64,000 bases of DNA, taken from NCBI RefSeq assembly GCF_004211955.1, contig NZ_RHJI01000003.1:59101-123100 (forward strand). Reading direction: 5' to 3'. Under the pieces are notes generated by a model. It saw nothing but the letters and a program-made list of their open reading frames with translations, did no database searches and was not told where the DNA came from. Both the position numbers and the translations under genes were made by a program. Of this stretch, positions 9,269 through 19,929 are shown piece by piece. Numbering within the stretch: the stretch's first letter is position 1; each line of letters begins with the position of its first letter. This stretch comes from Escherichia sp. E1V33 (GTDB lineage: Bacteria > Pseudomonadota > Gammaproteobacteria > Enterobacterales > Enterobacteriaceae).

Positions 9269-9305
9269 GATGTAGGCCGGATAAGGCGTTCACGCCGCAT
9301 CCGGC
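9269..9305. repeat. REP element
   Basis: The segment begins GATGTAGGCCGGATAAGG, continues CGTTCACGCC and ends GCATCCGGC. This is a canonical E. coli repetitive extragenic palindrome, located between uxuB and uxuR. Confidence 0.9.
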
Positions 9306-9342
9306 AAAAATTTGATTAATCGCACCTAACGGACACAACACC

Positions 9343-10116
9343 ATGAAACCTGCCACCTCTGTGCAAAGACCTTACCAGGAAGTCGGAGCGATGATCCGCG
9401 ATCTGATCATCAAGACGCCGTACAGCCCTGGCGAACGGCTGCCGCCGGAGCGTGAAATTGCAGAGATGCTTGATGTCACACGGACCGTGGTGCGTGAAGC
9501 GTTGATAATGCTGGAGATCAAAGGGCTGGTAGAAGTACGACGTGGTGCCGGTATTTATGTTCTCGACAGTTTACCCAGCCATCATGCAGAGAGCGCAGAG
9601 GCCAACGTCTGCAATGACGCCGGTCCTTTTGAACTGTTACAGGCGCGTCAGTTGCTGGAAAGTAACATCGCCGAGTTTGCCGCTTTGCAGGCCACCCGCG
9701 AAGACATCGTTAAAATGCGTCAGGCATTGCAACTGGAAGAGCGTGAACTGGCCTCCAGTGCGCCGGGCAGTAGCGAAAGCGGCGACATGCAGTTCCACCT
9801 TGCTATTGCTGAAGCCACGCATAACAGCATGCTGGTAGAGTTGTTCCGTCAGTCCTGGGAGTGGCGCGAAAATAACCCGATGTGGATCCAGTTACATAGC
9901 CATCTCGATGACAGCTTATACCGCAAAGAGTGGTTGGACGATCACAAACAGATCCTGGCTGCGTTAATCAAGAAAGATGCCCGCGCGGCAAAACTGGCGA
10001 TGTGGCAGCATCTGGAGAATGTGAAACAGCGCTTGCTGGAGTTCTCTAACGTTGATGACATCTATTTCGATGGTTATCTGTTTGACTCGTGGCCGTTGGA
10101 TAAAGTAGACGCCTGA
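9343..10116 (+). CDS. uxuR: Hexuronate-responsive GntR-family repressor
   Basis: A 257-residue FadR/FCD-subfamily regulator. The winged helix-turn-helix spans about residues 10-75 (GERLPPEREIAEMLDVTRTV, then VVREALIMLEIKGL). The all-helical FCD ligand domain spans about 95-240. UxuR represses uxuAB and, with ExuR, the hexuronate regulon; fructuronate relieves it. It is separated from uxuB by a REP element and putative operators, so it probably has its own promoter. A variable linker near residues 75-85 (SLPSHHAESAE) seems to differ from K-12. Confidence 0.96.
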   Translation: MKPATSVQRPYQEVGAMIRDLIIKTPYSPGERLPPEREIAEMLDVTRTVVREALIMLEIKGLVEVRRGAGIYVLDSLPSHHAESAEANVCNDAGPFELLQARQLLESNIAEFAALQATREDIVKMRQALQLEERELASSAPGSSESGDMQFHLAIAEATHNSMLVELFRQSWEWRENNPMWIQLHSHLDDSLYRKEWLDDHKQILAALIKKDARAAKLAMWQHLENVKQRLLEFSNVDDIYFDGYLFDSWPLDKVDA

Positions 10117-10129
10117 TCCCTCATTTCTG

Positions 10130-10153
10130 GTGCAAAGTTGAACCGCTTTGCAC
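10130..10153 (+). terminator. Hairpin downstream of uxuR
   Basis: GTGCAAAG and CTTTGCAC form a perfect 8-bp stem with an 8-base loop, 14 bases after the uxuR stop. T-rich DNA follows only loosely, so termination strength is uncertain. Confidence 0.6.
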
Positions 10154-10449
10154 TATGTATATTCCCTGAATCATTAATTATGTTCTGCAGAATATATTAT
10201 GCGTAATTTAATCATTACGTACGATATATTGTTTTGGAATAATTATATATCAGTTTAACACTGAGAAATTATTCGGAATAATCAGAATATGTTAACGTAT
10301 TTCCGTTATGTTTAATGACTTTTGTCAAATGACCCCTTTTTAAATAAAAAGTCAGTGGATATTTTTTTCAGTCCAGTGTTTTATCTTTGGCGGATCTTAT
10401 AAATCCCTTATGAAAGTGTCAGGGACGCAATGAGAACAAAGGAATGATT
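10154..10449. other. AT-rich gap; yjiC absent; iraD promoter region
   Basis: About 300 AT-rich bases carry no gene. In K-12 the minus-strand gene yjiC lies here between uxuR and iraD; no trace of it is recognisable. The right half should contain the iraD promoters, which respond to DNA damage and ppGpp in K-12. Confidence 0.55.
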
Positions 10450-10533
10450 ATGGAATATGAGCATCAACCCAGTGGTGTCCAGCAGCCAGGGCAGGATACA
10501 GATGCCACTAAACGTCAGGAGTGCGCAAAATGA
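10450..10533 (+). CDS. idlP: iraD leader peptide
   Basis: A 27-codon frame starting [12 protein letters not shown] and ending KRQECAK*. It has an AAAGGA ribosome site seven bases before its ATG. Its TGA overlaps the iraD start codons (ATG at 10530 and 10533). This matches the described E. coli iraD leader ORF, through which translation is coupled to iraD and inhibited when CsrA binds its start region. It is too short for routine gene finding, but start, ribosome site and coupling all fit. Confidence 0.8.
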   Translation: MEYEHQPSGVQQPGQDTDATKRQECAK

Positions 10534-10913
10534 TGCGCCAATCAGTTCAGACGCTATTACCTGAAAATACAGGGAACAATACGTTATCGCTGCGTGATTC
10601 CGTATGCCGGGATCTCTTTCAACTTTTTAGTTCTCCCCATTCACCGCTACCAATATTACTTGTTTCAGGCATGCCTGAGTGGCAAGGGCATAAGCAGAGC
10701 GACAAGCTTCTCCAGAGTTGGTATTGCCGCCAGTTACGTTCCGCGCTTTTATTTCATGAACCACGTATAGCGGCATTGCAGGTCAATCTGAAAGAAGTCT
10801 ATTGCCACGAGTTGGGTATTAGTCTGGAGATGATGCTGTACCACGATGATGAGCCGCTAACGCTTGACCTGGTCTGGCAGAAGGGGCGCTGGCATCGCAC
10901 GATGCCGCAGTAA
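10530..10913 (+). CDS. iraD: Anti-adaptor protein IraD, stabiliser of RpoS
   Basis: Starting at [13 protein letters not shown], this is 127 residues. IraD binds the adaptor RssB and stops it delivering sigma-S to ClpXP, especially after DNA damage. The protein belongs to the GpW/Gp25-like family. The ATG at 10530 is preferred over the upstream GTG at 10521. AGGA ends nine bases before it, and it overlaps the leader-peptide stop, giving translational coupling. The C-terminus ([12 protein letters not shown]) differs from the K-12 tail as I recall it, so the end of the gene appears variable. Confidence 0.93.
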   Translation: MMRQSVQTLLPENTGNNTLSLRDSVCRDLFQLFSSPHSPLPILLVSGMPEWQGHKQSDKLLQSWYCRQLRSALLFHEPRIAALQVNLKEVYCHELGISLEMMLYHDDEPLTLDLVWQKGRWHRTMPQ

Positions 10914-10923
10914 ATGATGGGAA

Positions 10924-10950
10924 ACGCGATACGCGCAAGACGTATCGCGT
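10924..10950 (+). terminator. Hairpin after iraD
   Basis: ACGCGATACG and CGTATCGCGT form a perfect 10-bp stem with a CGCAAGA loop, starting 11 bases after the iraD stop. There is no long T run. Confidence 0.65.
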
Positions 10951-10960
10951 TAGGCCCCAC

Positions 10961-11339
10961 TTAGTGGGAAGTTCTGATTGCTGCTTTCATGGCCGGAAGC
11001 CGGGATGGACTGGCACTGAGCTTATCAATCCCCATGGTGAGTAGTCGTGCTGTTTGCTGGTTATCTCCAGCCATTTCGCCGCACATACTGACCGGAATTT
11101 CATTATTACGTCCGGCCTGACACACCATAGCAATAGCGTTAATCACCGCGTCATTACGCTAATCGACCAGTTCCGCGACGGTACTATTTCCTCTGTCTGC
11201 CGCCATAATATATTGCGTCAGATCGTTGGTGCCGATGGAAAAGAAATCGACTTCACTGGGCTAATTTGTCTGCAATCATGACTGCGGCAGGAACCTCAAT
11301 CATAATTCCTGGCGCCGGAAGATTTTCTGCAGAAAACTT
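10961..11339 (-). pseudogene. Broken PTS Enzyme I C-terminal fragment
   Basis: Reading leftwards from 11339, one frame gives [20 protein letters not shown] and then a stop. The adjacent frame continues [25 protein letters not shown], a stop, then INAIAMVCQAGRNNEIPVSM and CGEMAGD, ending at 10961. These are the substrate-binding blocks of the PEP-protein phosphotransferase (PtsI) family, including IGTNDLTQY and the CGEMAGD active-site cysteine. There is at least one frameshift and one in-frame stop, and the N-terminal two-thirds are missing. It lies just downstream of the hypT stop, so it is the relic of a PTS locus lost by deletion. Confidence 0.8.
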
Positions 11340-12251
11340 TCAGCCAGGTTCAATCTCCAGCTCGCGCAGTTCACGCCAGAAGCGTTCGGCTACTGGATTC
11401 ATGCGGGTATTCATTCGGTATGCGTAGGCCTGAATCGGGATAACTAATTCGTCCTGATTCAGCACAACGAGCTGCCTGCTGCGAATTTCTTGTTGGATGG
11501 CGTACTCCGGCAGCCAGGCAATCCCACAGCCGTCGAGGGCAACCTGCTTTAATAACTCGCTCATTGAAGACACGAAAAAGGTGCTGAAACTTAACTCGCA
11601 GTGGCGCGTCAGGGTGCGGTTAATCAATCGCCCCATGTAGGAGTTACGACTGTAGTTAAGTAGAGGAAAGTGCGGCTGCGCGAGGCTAAAAAGCGCTTCT
11701 CCGTGTTCGTTAACGGCACAGACGGGGAACAGACGTGATTCAAACAACCGAATGTGGTCGAACGGCGCTTCCAGTAAGTCTTCGTCGTGAAAAGAAAAAA
11801 TACAATCACTTTGCCCTTCGCGCAGTTTATCGACCGCTTCATCGACATCAATAGCTTCAATCGCCCAGGTAAAGAGCGGCGGCATCTTGCTGATAATGGA
11901 CGGTAACAGTCCGAGGGAAAGAGAGTGTGCAGCGGCTATTTTAATTTTGCGTTGCGCGTAATCGCTGCCACCACGGAGTTCTGCAAGGTTGCTCTCTAAC
12001 TGTTGCAACAGATGACGGATCTGCGAATGGAATATTTTCCCTTGTTCCGAGAGTTGTAGCGGCGTTACCTGGCGATTAAATAACTCAACGCCAATCGCCT
12101 GTTCCAGCGCGCGTATCCGGCGGCTGAATGCCGGTTGTGAGACGTTGCGACTGACTGCCGCCTGGGAAAAGTTACGGCATTTTTCCAGGGTCAGAAAATC
12201 ATAAAGCCATTTGGTTTCAATATTATGCAAAACCGCACCACTGTCATCCAT
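11340..12251 (-). CDS. hypT: Hypochlorite-responsive LysR-type regulator
   Basis: A 303-residue LysR-family protein. The winged helix-turn-helix at residues ~14-72 includes FSQAAVSRNVSQPAFSRRIR; the effector domain follows. HypT is activated by methionine oxidation by HOCl. All three methionines reported for it, M123, M206 and M230, are conserved here at exactly those positions. It induces methionine and cysteine biosynthesis genes and represses iron uptake. It lies downstream of iadA on the same strand, separated by a strong inverted repeat. The last residues (IEPG) differ slightly from K-12. Confidence 0.97.
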   Translation of the reverse strand: MDDSGAVLHNIETKWLYDFLTLEKCRNFSQAAVSRNVSQPAFSRRIRALEQAIGVELFNRQVTPLQLSEQGKIFHSQIRHLLQQLESNLAELRGGSDYAQRKIKIAAAHSLSLGLLPSIISKMPPLFTWAIEAIDVDEAVDKLREGQSDCIFSFHDEDLLEAPFDHIRLFESRLFPVCAVNEHGEALFSLAQPHFPLLNYSRNSYMGRLINRTLTRHCELSFSTFFVSSMSELLKQVALDGCGIAWLPEYAIQQEIRSRQLVVLNQDELVIPIQAYAYRMNTRMNPVAERFWRELRELEIEPG

Positions 12252-12263
12252 TACGTTTTACTC

Positions 12264-12310
12264 TGTCAGCCGCCCTTGCGGGCATTCTACGTCCATTCGG
12301 GCGGCTGACA
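12264..12310 (-). repeat. Long-loop inverted repeat between iadA and hypT
   Basis: TGTCAGCCGCCC and GGGCGGCTGACA form a perfect 12-bp stem around a 23-base loop, starting six bases after the iadA stop. It probably attenuates read-through from iadA into hypT. Confidence 0.6.
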
Positions 12311-12315
12311 ACTGC

Positions 12316-13488
12316 TTATGCAGTTTCAAACGTCCCTTTCACACACGCTTTGCCGTCTTTGACCATCAGTTTGCCGCGAGCGTATACCTGCTCAATACGC
12401 AACTGTGGTGTCATCACTAACAGATCCGCGTCGTTGCCCGGCAGAATTTCGCCTTTACCGGTCAGGTTAAGGAAACCAGCGACGCTGCTGGTGAGTGGGC
12501 GCAGGGCATCGCTAAGGCTGAAACTATAGTTTTTGACCAGCACTTGAACGGTTTCCAGCAACGTCTCAAAACCCGCAACGCCGATATGCGTTAAATTCCC
12601 TTCGTCGTCAAAGAACGGCTGACTGCCGTTGCCGTCGGAGCTAAGGGTAACGCGAGCCAGCGGAATACCCGCCTGAACGGCGCGGGCAATACCTTCGGCA
12701 GGGGCGACCGGTTCGTCAATGCTGCTGGTGATATCGATGGTGCCGCCTTTGCGCGCGAATTCCAGCGCCTGCTCAAACAATGGAACATTACGGTTAACGT
12801 GGGTCGGCAGCAACTTGCTGATGGGTACGTCGCAGTTCTCAAGAAGGTCATAGATGGGCTGTAACGCCTTTTTGCTGTCGCCCATGTGGAACACGGTGAC
12901 GCCAGGTTTACCGCCGAGCAAACCTCCAACGCGGGATTCCGCCGCCATATTGGCCAGATGATAAACATCCGGTGCGGCCGAGCGGTGATCTGAGATGGCA
13001 CATTTCACGCCAATCACGCGATCGATAATCGCCACATCTTTTTCCACCGAGCCTGTAATGGTACGGGAAGGCACATGATAAGCACCGGTCAGCATCCAGG
13101 CGCTGATGCCTTCTTCATTGAGCGCACGAGTCTTGGCGAGTAAGGATTCCGGGTGACGAGAGATAGAGTCGGTGCCGAGCAGACCAACCACTGACGTGAC
13201 GCCCGCTTCTGTCAGACGACTTAATGCCACTTCCGGCGTACGTGTGGTAGGGCCAGCTTCGCCGCCACCGCCAATTAAATGGACGTGTTGATCAATAAAA
13301 CCTGGGCAGAGGATCTGCCCGCTGAGATCGACAACCGTGCAGTCCGGAACGATGTCAGAAGGGATGTTGCTGGCAACGGCAATAATCTTGCCGTTAGCGA
13401 CGAGGACATCGCAAATTCCCCTATCTTCAGGTGCATACAAATGTGCTCCCTGCAGCAGGGTAAAACCGGCTGCGGAATAATCAATCAT
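12316..13488 (-). CDS. iadA: Isoaspartyl dipeptidase
   Basis: A 390-residue amidohydrolase that cleaves beta-aspartyl dipeptides arising from damaged proteins. The binuclear zinc site is complete: H68 and H70 (GFIDQHVH), the bridging lysine K162 (VIGVKCAISDH), H201, H230 and catalytic D285 (LSSDGNG) are all at the positions known for the E. coli enzyme. It is the last gene of yjiH-yjiG-iadA, 12 bases after yjiG, which suggests YjiHG transport a related peptide or product. Confidence 0.98.
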   Translation of the reverse strand: MIDYSAAGFTLLQGAHLYAPEDRGICDVLVANGKIIAVASNIPSDIVPDCTVVDLSGQILCPGFIDQHVHLIGGGGEAGPTTRTPEVALSRLTEAGVTSVVGLLGTDSISRHPESLLAKTRALNEEGISAWMLTGAYHVPSRTITGSVEKDVAIIDRVIGVKCAISDHRSAAPDVYHLANMAAESRVGGLLGGKPGVTVFHMGDSKKALQPIYDLLENCDVPISKLLPTHVNRNVPLFEQALEFARKGGTIDITSSIDEPVAPAEGIARAVQAGIPLARVTLSSDGNGSQPFFDDEGNLTHIGVAGFETLLETVQVLVKNYSFSLSDALRPLTSSVAGFLNLTGKGEILPGNDADLLVMTPQLRIEQVYARGKLMVKDGKACVKGTFETA

Positions 13489-13500
13489 GGTAACTCCTTG

Positions 13501-13962
13501 TTAAACAATAATCTGCATAACCCAGATCGACAGCAATGCGTTAATTACGCAGACCGTAATGATATGCGGGTAATATTTGGCATTCACTTCGGCTGTTCCC
13601 AGGCAGCGACCGACATTTTGCACCGGGTTGCCCATTAAATACATCGCGGGTAGTAATACCGTGACATCGTGGCCGGTTAATGCGCCAGCGGTCGCCAGGC
13701 TGGCGGCAACGCCGACCGCGCCACCCATACTCATCAATGCGGCTAAAAGGACAGTTGCCGCTTCGCCGGGCAATCCCCACAACGCCATCACCGGTTCACA
13801 GATATGCCCCACCCAGTCGAGCAGACCAGTAATTTTCAGTGCCTGAATGATGACAAATGCCATCACCACGTTCGGCAGCAGGTTAGTGGTGGCGATAGTA
13901 AAGCCACGGCGTGCGCCATCGATAAACATATCCATGACATTTTTGCGGACCTGAGTTGTCAT
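13501..13962 (-). CDS. yjiG: Inner membrane protein YjiG (SpmB-like)
   Basis: A 153-residue membrane protein with several hydrophobic segments, of the nucleoside-recognition/Gate domain family that includes SpmB. Conserved NVVMAFVIIQALKITG and MYLMGNPVQNVGR stretches are present. Its ATG overlaps the yjiH stop by four bases, so YjiH and YjiG are coupled and probably form one two-part membrane unit. With iadA next in the operon, export or import of dipeptides is plausible but unproven. Confidence 0.92.
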   Translation of the reverse strand: MTTQVRKNVMDMFIDGARRGFTIATTNLLPNVVMAFVIIQALKITGLLDWVGHICEPVMALWGLPGEAATVLLAALMSMGGAVGVAASLATAGALTGHDVTVLLPAMYLMGNPVQNVGRCLGTAEVNAKYYPHIITVCVINALLSIWVMQIIV

Positions 13963-14642
13963 GCTTGCGCTCCTTGCGTTGGGTTGCGACGTTCTTCGAA
14001 GTTAAGCCAGACACGTAAAATGTTGGCACCGACAAATTTAAACACCAGGATGACAGCTAAAGGTACGATTACGGACGTCCCCAGAAAGGCAAACACGGCG
14101 ACGCCAGAAGAGAAATAGTTGGTGATGATGGCGCTACCGCTGGTTTGATAAGCGGCGAAAATCACTTTATCACGTTCGGTAATTTCACCTTCCTGTGCCA
14201 GCTCTTTGGTCATACCGGCGGCGGCATCAGTGTTTTGCAGGTTGGCGATTAGCGCCAGTGAACAGATGCCTGGAATGCCCAACAACGGTTTTAGCACGGG
14301 CGTCATTAACTGCTGCGCGGCGCGTAATCCACCAAGACCATCGGTAATTGAAATAATCCCCAGAGAGAGAATGACTGACGGTGCCAGCTCCAGCGCAAAG
14401 AGAAAGCCATCTTTAGCCCCTGTGCCACCTGCGCCGCGAAACGAGGTTGTAGCTCCATTCGCACCAGGCAGTTGCCCAAACGATCCGTTCAGAACGGAAA
14501 AGTCAAAAACCCGCCACCAGCTGTCTGTCCCGGAAAAAACTCCGGAAAAAAAGATAATCGTGAGAAAAAAGGCCAGATACCCTTTAACGCCCACTTTTTC
14601 TGTCGCCAGCTCCCCAGCTACAGCATCCCCTTGTTGTGTCAT
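13959..14642 (-). CDS. yjiH: Inner membrane protein YjiH (SpmA-like)
   Basis: Starting at MTQQGDAVAGELATEK this is 227 residues; GGGG lies about seven bases before that ATG, which is favoured over the upstream in-frame ATG at 14654. It is a multi-pass Gate-domain protein (FLTIIFFSGVFSGTDSWWRV at the first helix; NLQNTDAAAGMTKE mid-protein). It overlaps yjiG by four bases. Substrate is unknown; the operon partner is isoaspartyl dipeptidase. Confidence 0.92.
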   Translation of the reverse strand: MTQQGDAVAGELATEKVGVKGYLAFFLTIIFFSGVFSGTDSWWRVFDFSVLNGSFGQLPGANGATTSFRGAGGTGAKDGFLFALELAPSVILSLGIISITDGLGGLRAAQQLMTPVLKPLLGIPGICSLALIANLQNTDAAAGMTKELAQEGEITERDKVIFAAYQTSGSAIITNYFSSGVAVFAFLGTSVIVPLAVILVFKFVGANILRVWLNFEERRNPTQGAQA

Positions 14643-14892
14643 AACAATCCCCATTGTTTTTTTGTGTATGTGTGTTGCGACTACCAGGAAAATTCCTGGA
14701 GCTGAAAAACCTTATCAGTCATGTGGGTATGGGGAAAATGCAAGTATGTTTCTGGCTATGCGTTTTTTGCATAGTGGAAAAATTACGCTGCGCGGAGAAC
14801 CTTCCTGTAAGGATTGTGTTGCAGAAAATTAGTAAACACGGTGACAATAACGACTGGTGAGTAAAGGCGGCGAATACAAGGACGAATGCAAA

Positions 14893-15447
14893 ATGGCAAA
14901 ATACAACGAAAAAGAGCTGGCGGAAACGAGCAAGTTTTTAAGTTTTGTCCTCCGACATAAACCGGAGGCGATTGGCATCGTGCTGGACCGTGAGGGATGG
15001 GCGGATATCGATAAGCTCATACTCTGTGCACAAAAAGCGGGCAAGCGGTTAACCCGCGCATTACTGGATAGCGTGGTCGCCACCAGCGATAAAAAGCGCT
15101 TTAGTTATTCCAGTGATGGTAAGTGTATTCGCGCTGTTCAGGGGCATTCGACTTCGCAGGTCGCCATTGCCTTCACCGAAAAAACACCGCCACAATTTCT
15201 CTACCACGGTACGGCAAGCCGTTTTCTTGAGGCGATAAAAAAACAGGGGCTGATTGCAGGGGAGCGTCATCATGTGCATCTCTCTGCTGATGAAGCTACG
15301 GCCCGCAAAGTCGGAGAAAGGCACGGTTCGCCGGTTATCTTAACCGTCAAAGCACAGGAAATGGCGAAACGAGGGCTCCCTTTCTGGCAAGCGGAAAACG
15401 GGGTCTGGCTGACATCAACGGTTGCGGTTGAATTTCTTGAGTGGTAA
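14893..15447 (+). CDS. kptA: RNA 2'-phosphotransferase
   Basis: A 184-residue KptA/Tpt1 enzyme, starting MAKYNEKEL. It moves a 2'-phosphate from RNA to NAD, yielding ADP-ribose 1'',2''-cyclic phosphate. Family motifs are [14 protein letters not shown] (Arg-His pair), FLYHGTA and [11 protein letters not shown]. The ATG at 14893 follows AAGGACG; the frame extends 12 codons upstream but without a better start. The physiological substrate in E. coli is unclear. Its stop codon forms one arm of a hairpin shared with the opposed yjiJ stop. Confidence 0.96.
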   Translation: MAKYNEKELAETSKFLSFVLRHKPEAIGIVLDREGWADIDKLILCAQKAGKRLTRALLDSVVATSDKKRFSYSSDGKCIRAVQGHSTSQVAIAFTEKTPPQFLYHGTASRFLEAIKKQGLIAGERHHVHLSADEATARKVGERHGSPVILTVKAQEMAKRGLPFWQAENGVWLTSTVAVEFLEW

Positions 15448-15462
15448 GGGAGACTTCCCTTA
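15445..15462. terminator. Hairpin built from the two facing stop codons of kptA and yjiJ
   Basis: TAAGGGA-GACT-TCCCTTA: a 7-bp perfect stem whose outer three bases are the kptA TAA on one side and the yjiJ TAA (read on the other strand) on the other. It is short, so function as a bidirectional terminator is likely but weak. Confidence 0.55.
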
Positions 15463-16638
15463 TGAAGCGACCACTTGCAGCTTGAATAATTGCACTGTGC
15501 TTATTAGCGCGGCAATAAACAACGCCGCCGCGCCGCAGAGAGTGGCGCTGGCAAGTGCCGATGTTCCATTGCCGAGCATGCTGGTTAGCGCTGGGCCAAG
15601 AATTTGCCCAATGCCATAAATGAGCGTCACAAAGCCTAAAAGATTGAGATTTCCCGGTACGCTCAGTTGACGGGCGATGGTCATCACCAGAGAGGTCGTG
15701 CCCATAAAGGTGCCGCCAAAACCAATACTACTGATGATAAGCAAGAGAGGCGAGTCGCTGGCGAGAGTAAGCAGCACACAGATAGCCTGCACCAGCAAAT
15801 TCGCCGTCAGGCAGGGCAAAGCCCCCCAACGTTTTGCCGCCCATAGCCAGCCAAAGCAGCCTGGTACAATTGAGATGCCGACTAACGTCCAGAGATGGGC
15901 GGTTAACAATGGTGAGCCTGCATCTTTCGCCATGAGCGGCAGGTAAGTCGCGACGATGATATAACCAAATCCCGCCAGGCCGTACAGAATAGCCAGTAAC
16001 CACCAGCTCATTATCTGTTGCTCCGTTTTTGCCAATGGAGCTGGCGCGATGGTGTGTTTTTTCGAGGGCATTAAAAGTGCCAGTGCAATCAGCATCATGC
16101 CAGAAAGCGCCCCGGCGCCTTGCCATAACGTTTGCGAGGAGAGGGCAAAATGTAGACCTGCCAGAACATATTCATTGCCCAGCGCGATGCCAATGCCAAC
16201 GCCAGAAAACAGAGCTGCCAGCACAAAAGGGTGGCGCGTGTGCTGCATAATCAGCGTCGAACCAAAAATCAGCATTCCGGCGCTGGCGACACCCGCCAGG
16301 AAGCGAATCAATAACACCAGAATAAATGGCGGCAACCATGCCATTGCGAGGATCAACAATCCGCTCGCCAGGGCAGAAGCCAACAGAAATGGGCGCAGAC
16401 GCGACGGCTGGTGAAATGTGCCAAACGAAAATAGCAGACTGCCAGCCAGATACCCCGCATAGTTGCCGCTGGCAATCCACGAGAGCTGACTAAATGAAAA
16501 CGCCCCTTCCGCCATCATGACGGGCAACATAGGCGTATAAAGGAAGCGACCTAATCCCATACCTAAGGTCAGAACCAGCATCCCGAAAAGCGCGGTGCTG
16601 AAAGAAAAGCGTTCTACGGGATGCGAGGACGAGGGCAT
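15460..16638 (-). CDS. yjiJ: MFS transporter YjiJ
   Basis: A 392-residue major facilitator protein of the YbfB/YjiJ family (Pfam MFS_4-like) with about 12 hydrophobic segments. The first helix is [20 protein letters not shown], and the N-half motif [15 protein letters not shown] is conserved. Substrate is unknown. It converges with kptA across only 12 bases. Confidence 0.93.
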   Translation of the reverse strand: MPSSSHPVERFSFSTALFGMLVLTLGMGLGRFLYTPMLPVMMAEGAFSFSQLSWIASGNYAGYLAGSLLFSFGTFHQPSRLRPFLLASALASGLLILAMAWLPPFILVLLIRFLAGVASAGMLIFGSTLIMQHTRHPFVLAALFSGVGIGIALGNEYVLAGLHFALSSQTLWQGAGALSGMMLIALALLMPSKKHTIAPAPLAKTEQQIMSWWLLAILYGLAGFGYIIVATYLPLMAKDAGSPLLTAHLWTLVGISIVPGCFGWLWAAKRWGALPCLTANLLVQAICVLLTLASDSPLLLIISSIGFGGTFMGTTSLVMTIARQLSVPGNLNLLGFVTLIYGIGQILGPALTSMLGNGTSALASATLCGAAALFIAALISTVQLFKLQVVAS

Positions 16639-16706
16639 GTTTAACCTTGTTTGTATTTTTTTGTTGTTAACAAGTTAATAACAAAAAGGTGAAATATGCC
16701 AGCCTG

Positions 16707-18656
<1,950 letters not shown>

Positions 18657-18662
18657 CGCTCC

Positions 18663-19814
18663 TTACAGCATCTCAATAAAGGCTGCGACGCGGGTACTGA
18701 GTTGCCCGATATCCGATGTGGAATAGTCTGTTTCAATAGCGATGTAAGGAACGTTATGCTGCTGACGAACATGGCGTTTAATCGCCAGCGATTCCACCGC
18801 GTAGGTATGGCACGCCTGTAAAATTACATCGACCACGCCATCGACCTGATACTCCTCCACCATCTGACTGAGCATTTTCAGGCGCTGATCGTTTGGCGAA
18901 ATACAGGAGCAGCCAATCGCCAGATATTTATCAGCAAGAGCGTCATACACATTGCCCGTTTCCGCCACGCATTGTTCGGTAGCTTTCGCGCCGGTGCAGT
19001 TTTCATAACCGACTACCCAACCGCCGTTCTCTTCAATCGCGCGCACCACTTTCTCTGCCGCACCACCAATCGGGCAACCGGTAATTAAAATGCGTGGACG
19101 CGGGGCCAGTCGCTGGCCTTCTTCCCACTGCTGACGAACGCGGGCAGTCATCATGTCCAGTTCAGTGATCAACGCGTCTTTATCGAACCGGAAAGTTGCG
19201 CCATAAACGACTTTCAGTATGTCGCCGCCACTAAGTGCCGGAGGGTTTAACTGCCCCAGATGATAAAAATTGGCCAGCGCGCGACGTTCACGGTTTTTCA
19301 GAGCAATGGCATCGCGCAACGCATCTTCGGTAATTTCGTGCCCGAAACGTTCTTCCACCGCTTTTTGTAAGCGCAGCATCTCGGCTTTCCATAACGCACG
19401 TGAGGCATCATCTTGCACACTGTTTGGTAATTGCATGACATGAACGGGCTTAAACTCCGCCATGTATTCGTACATTTTCTTTTTGCCATCGCAGGTGGTT
19501 TCTCCGACCACCAGATCAGAAAAATAGAAGTAGGGGCATTTGTCGGTTTTGCCGAAGCCATAGCTGCTTTTGATCAGCGGGCAAAGATTGCGTGGCAGAT
19601 CTTTCTCCGCTTCTTCGATGGTTTCATCAGAAGTGGAACAGAGCGAGACAACAACCGCGCCGGCAGCCATCGGGATCTCTTGCGGCATAAACGTACAATA
19701 GGTACCAACCAGCGGAATGCCGCGCTCTTTGAGATCCATGACGGTGAGAAAGCCTTTCTGGCGAGCTTCGGAGAACTGATCGAAAATGGCGGGTAAATCG
19801 GTGACAAGTGACAT
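18663..19814 (-). CDS. yjiM: 2-hydroxyacyl-CoA dehydratase D-component-like protein YjiM
   Basis: A 383-residue protein starting MSLVTDLPAIFDQF, of the FldB/FldC (HgdB) family. Conserved cysteines lie in VGTYCTFMPQEIP, CPLIKSSYGF and ILQACHTYAVE, as expected for [4Fe-4S] ligands. Only one dehydratase-like subunit is encoded, where true dehydratases have two. That single-subunit layout is closer to the benzoyl-CoA reductase/dehydratase-like proteins found with an activase and DUF3343. A start at 19835 in the same frame is less likely. Regulation may be anaerobic; no site was identified. Confidence 0.93.
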   Translation of the reverse strand: MSLVTDLPAIFDQFSEARQKGFLTVMDLKERGIPLVGTYCTFMPQEIPMAAGAVVVSLCSTSDETIEEAEKDLPRNLCPLIKSSYGFGKTDKCPYFYFSDLVVGETTCDGKKKMYEYMAEFKPVHVMQLPNSVQDDASRALWKAEMLRLQKAVEERFGHEITEDALRDAIALKNRERRALANFYHLGQLNPPALSGGDILKVVYGATFRFDKDALITELDMMTARVRQQWEEGQRLAPRPRILITGCPIGGAAEKVVRAIEENGGWVVGYENCTGAKATEQCVAETGNVYDALADKYLAIGCSCISPNDQRLKMLSQMVEEYQVDGVVDVILQACHTYAVESLAIKRHVRQQHNVPYIAIETDYSTSDIGQLSTRVAAFIEML

Positions 19815-19929
19815 GATTTTCCTTCCCCGTAACACGGGAGATAATGAAAAGAGGCCACATTATTACCATTCTTTTAGTGTGGTTTATTTGATCTCCCTCG
19901 CGGTTAATCACTTAGTTTTTCATGGATTT

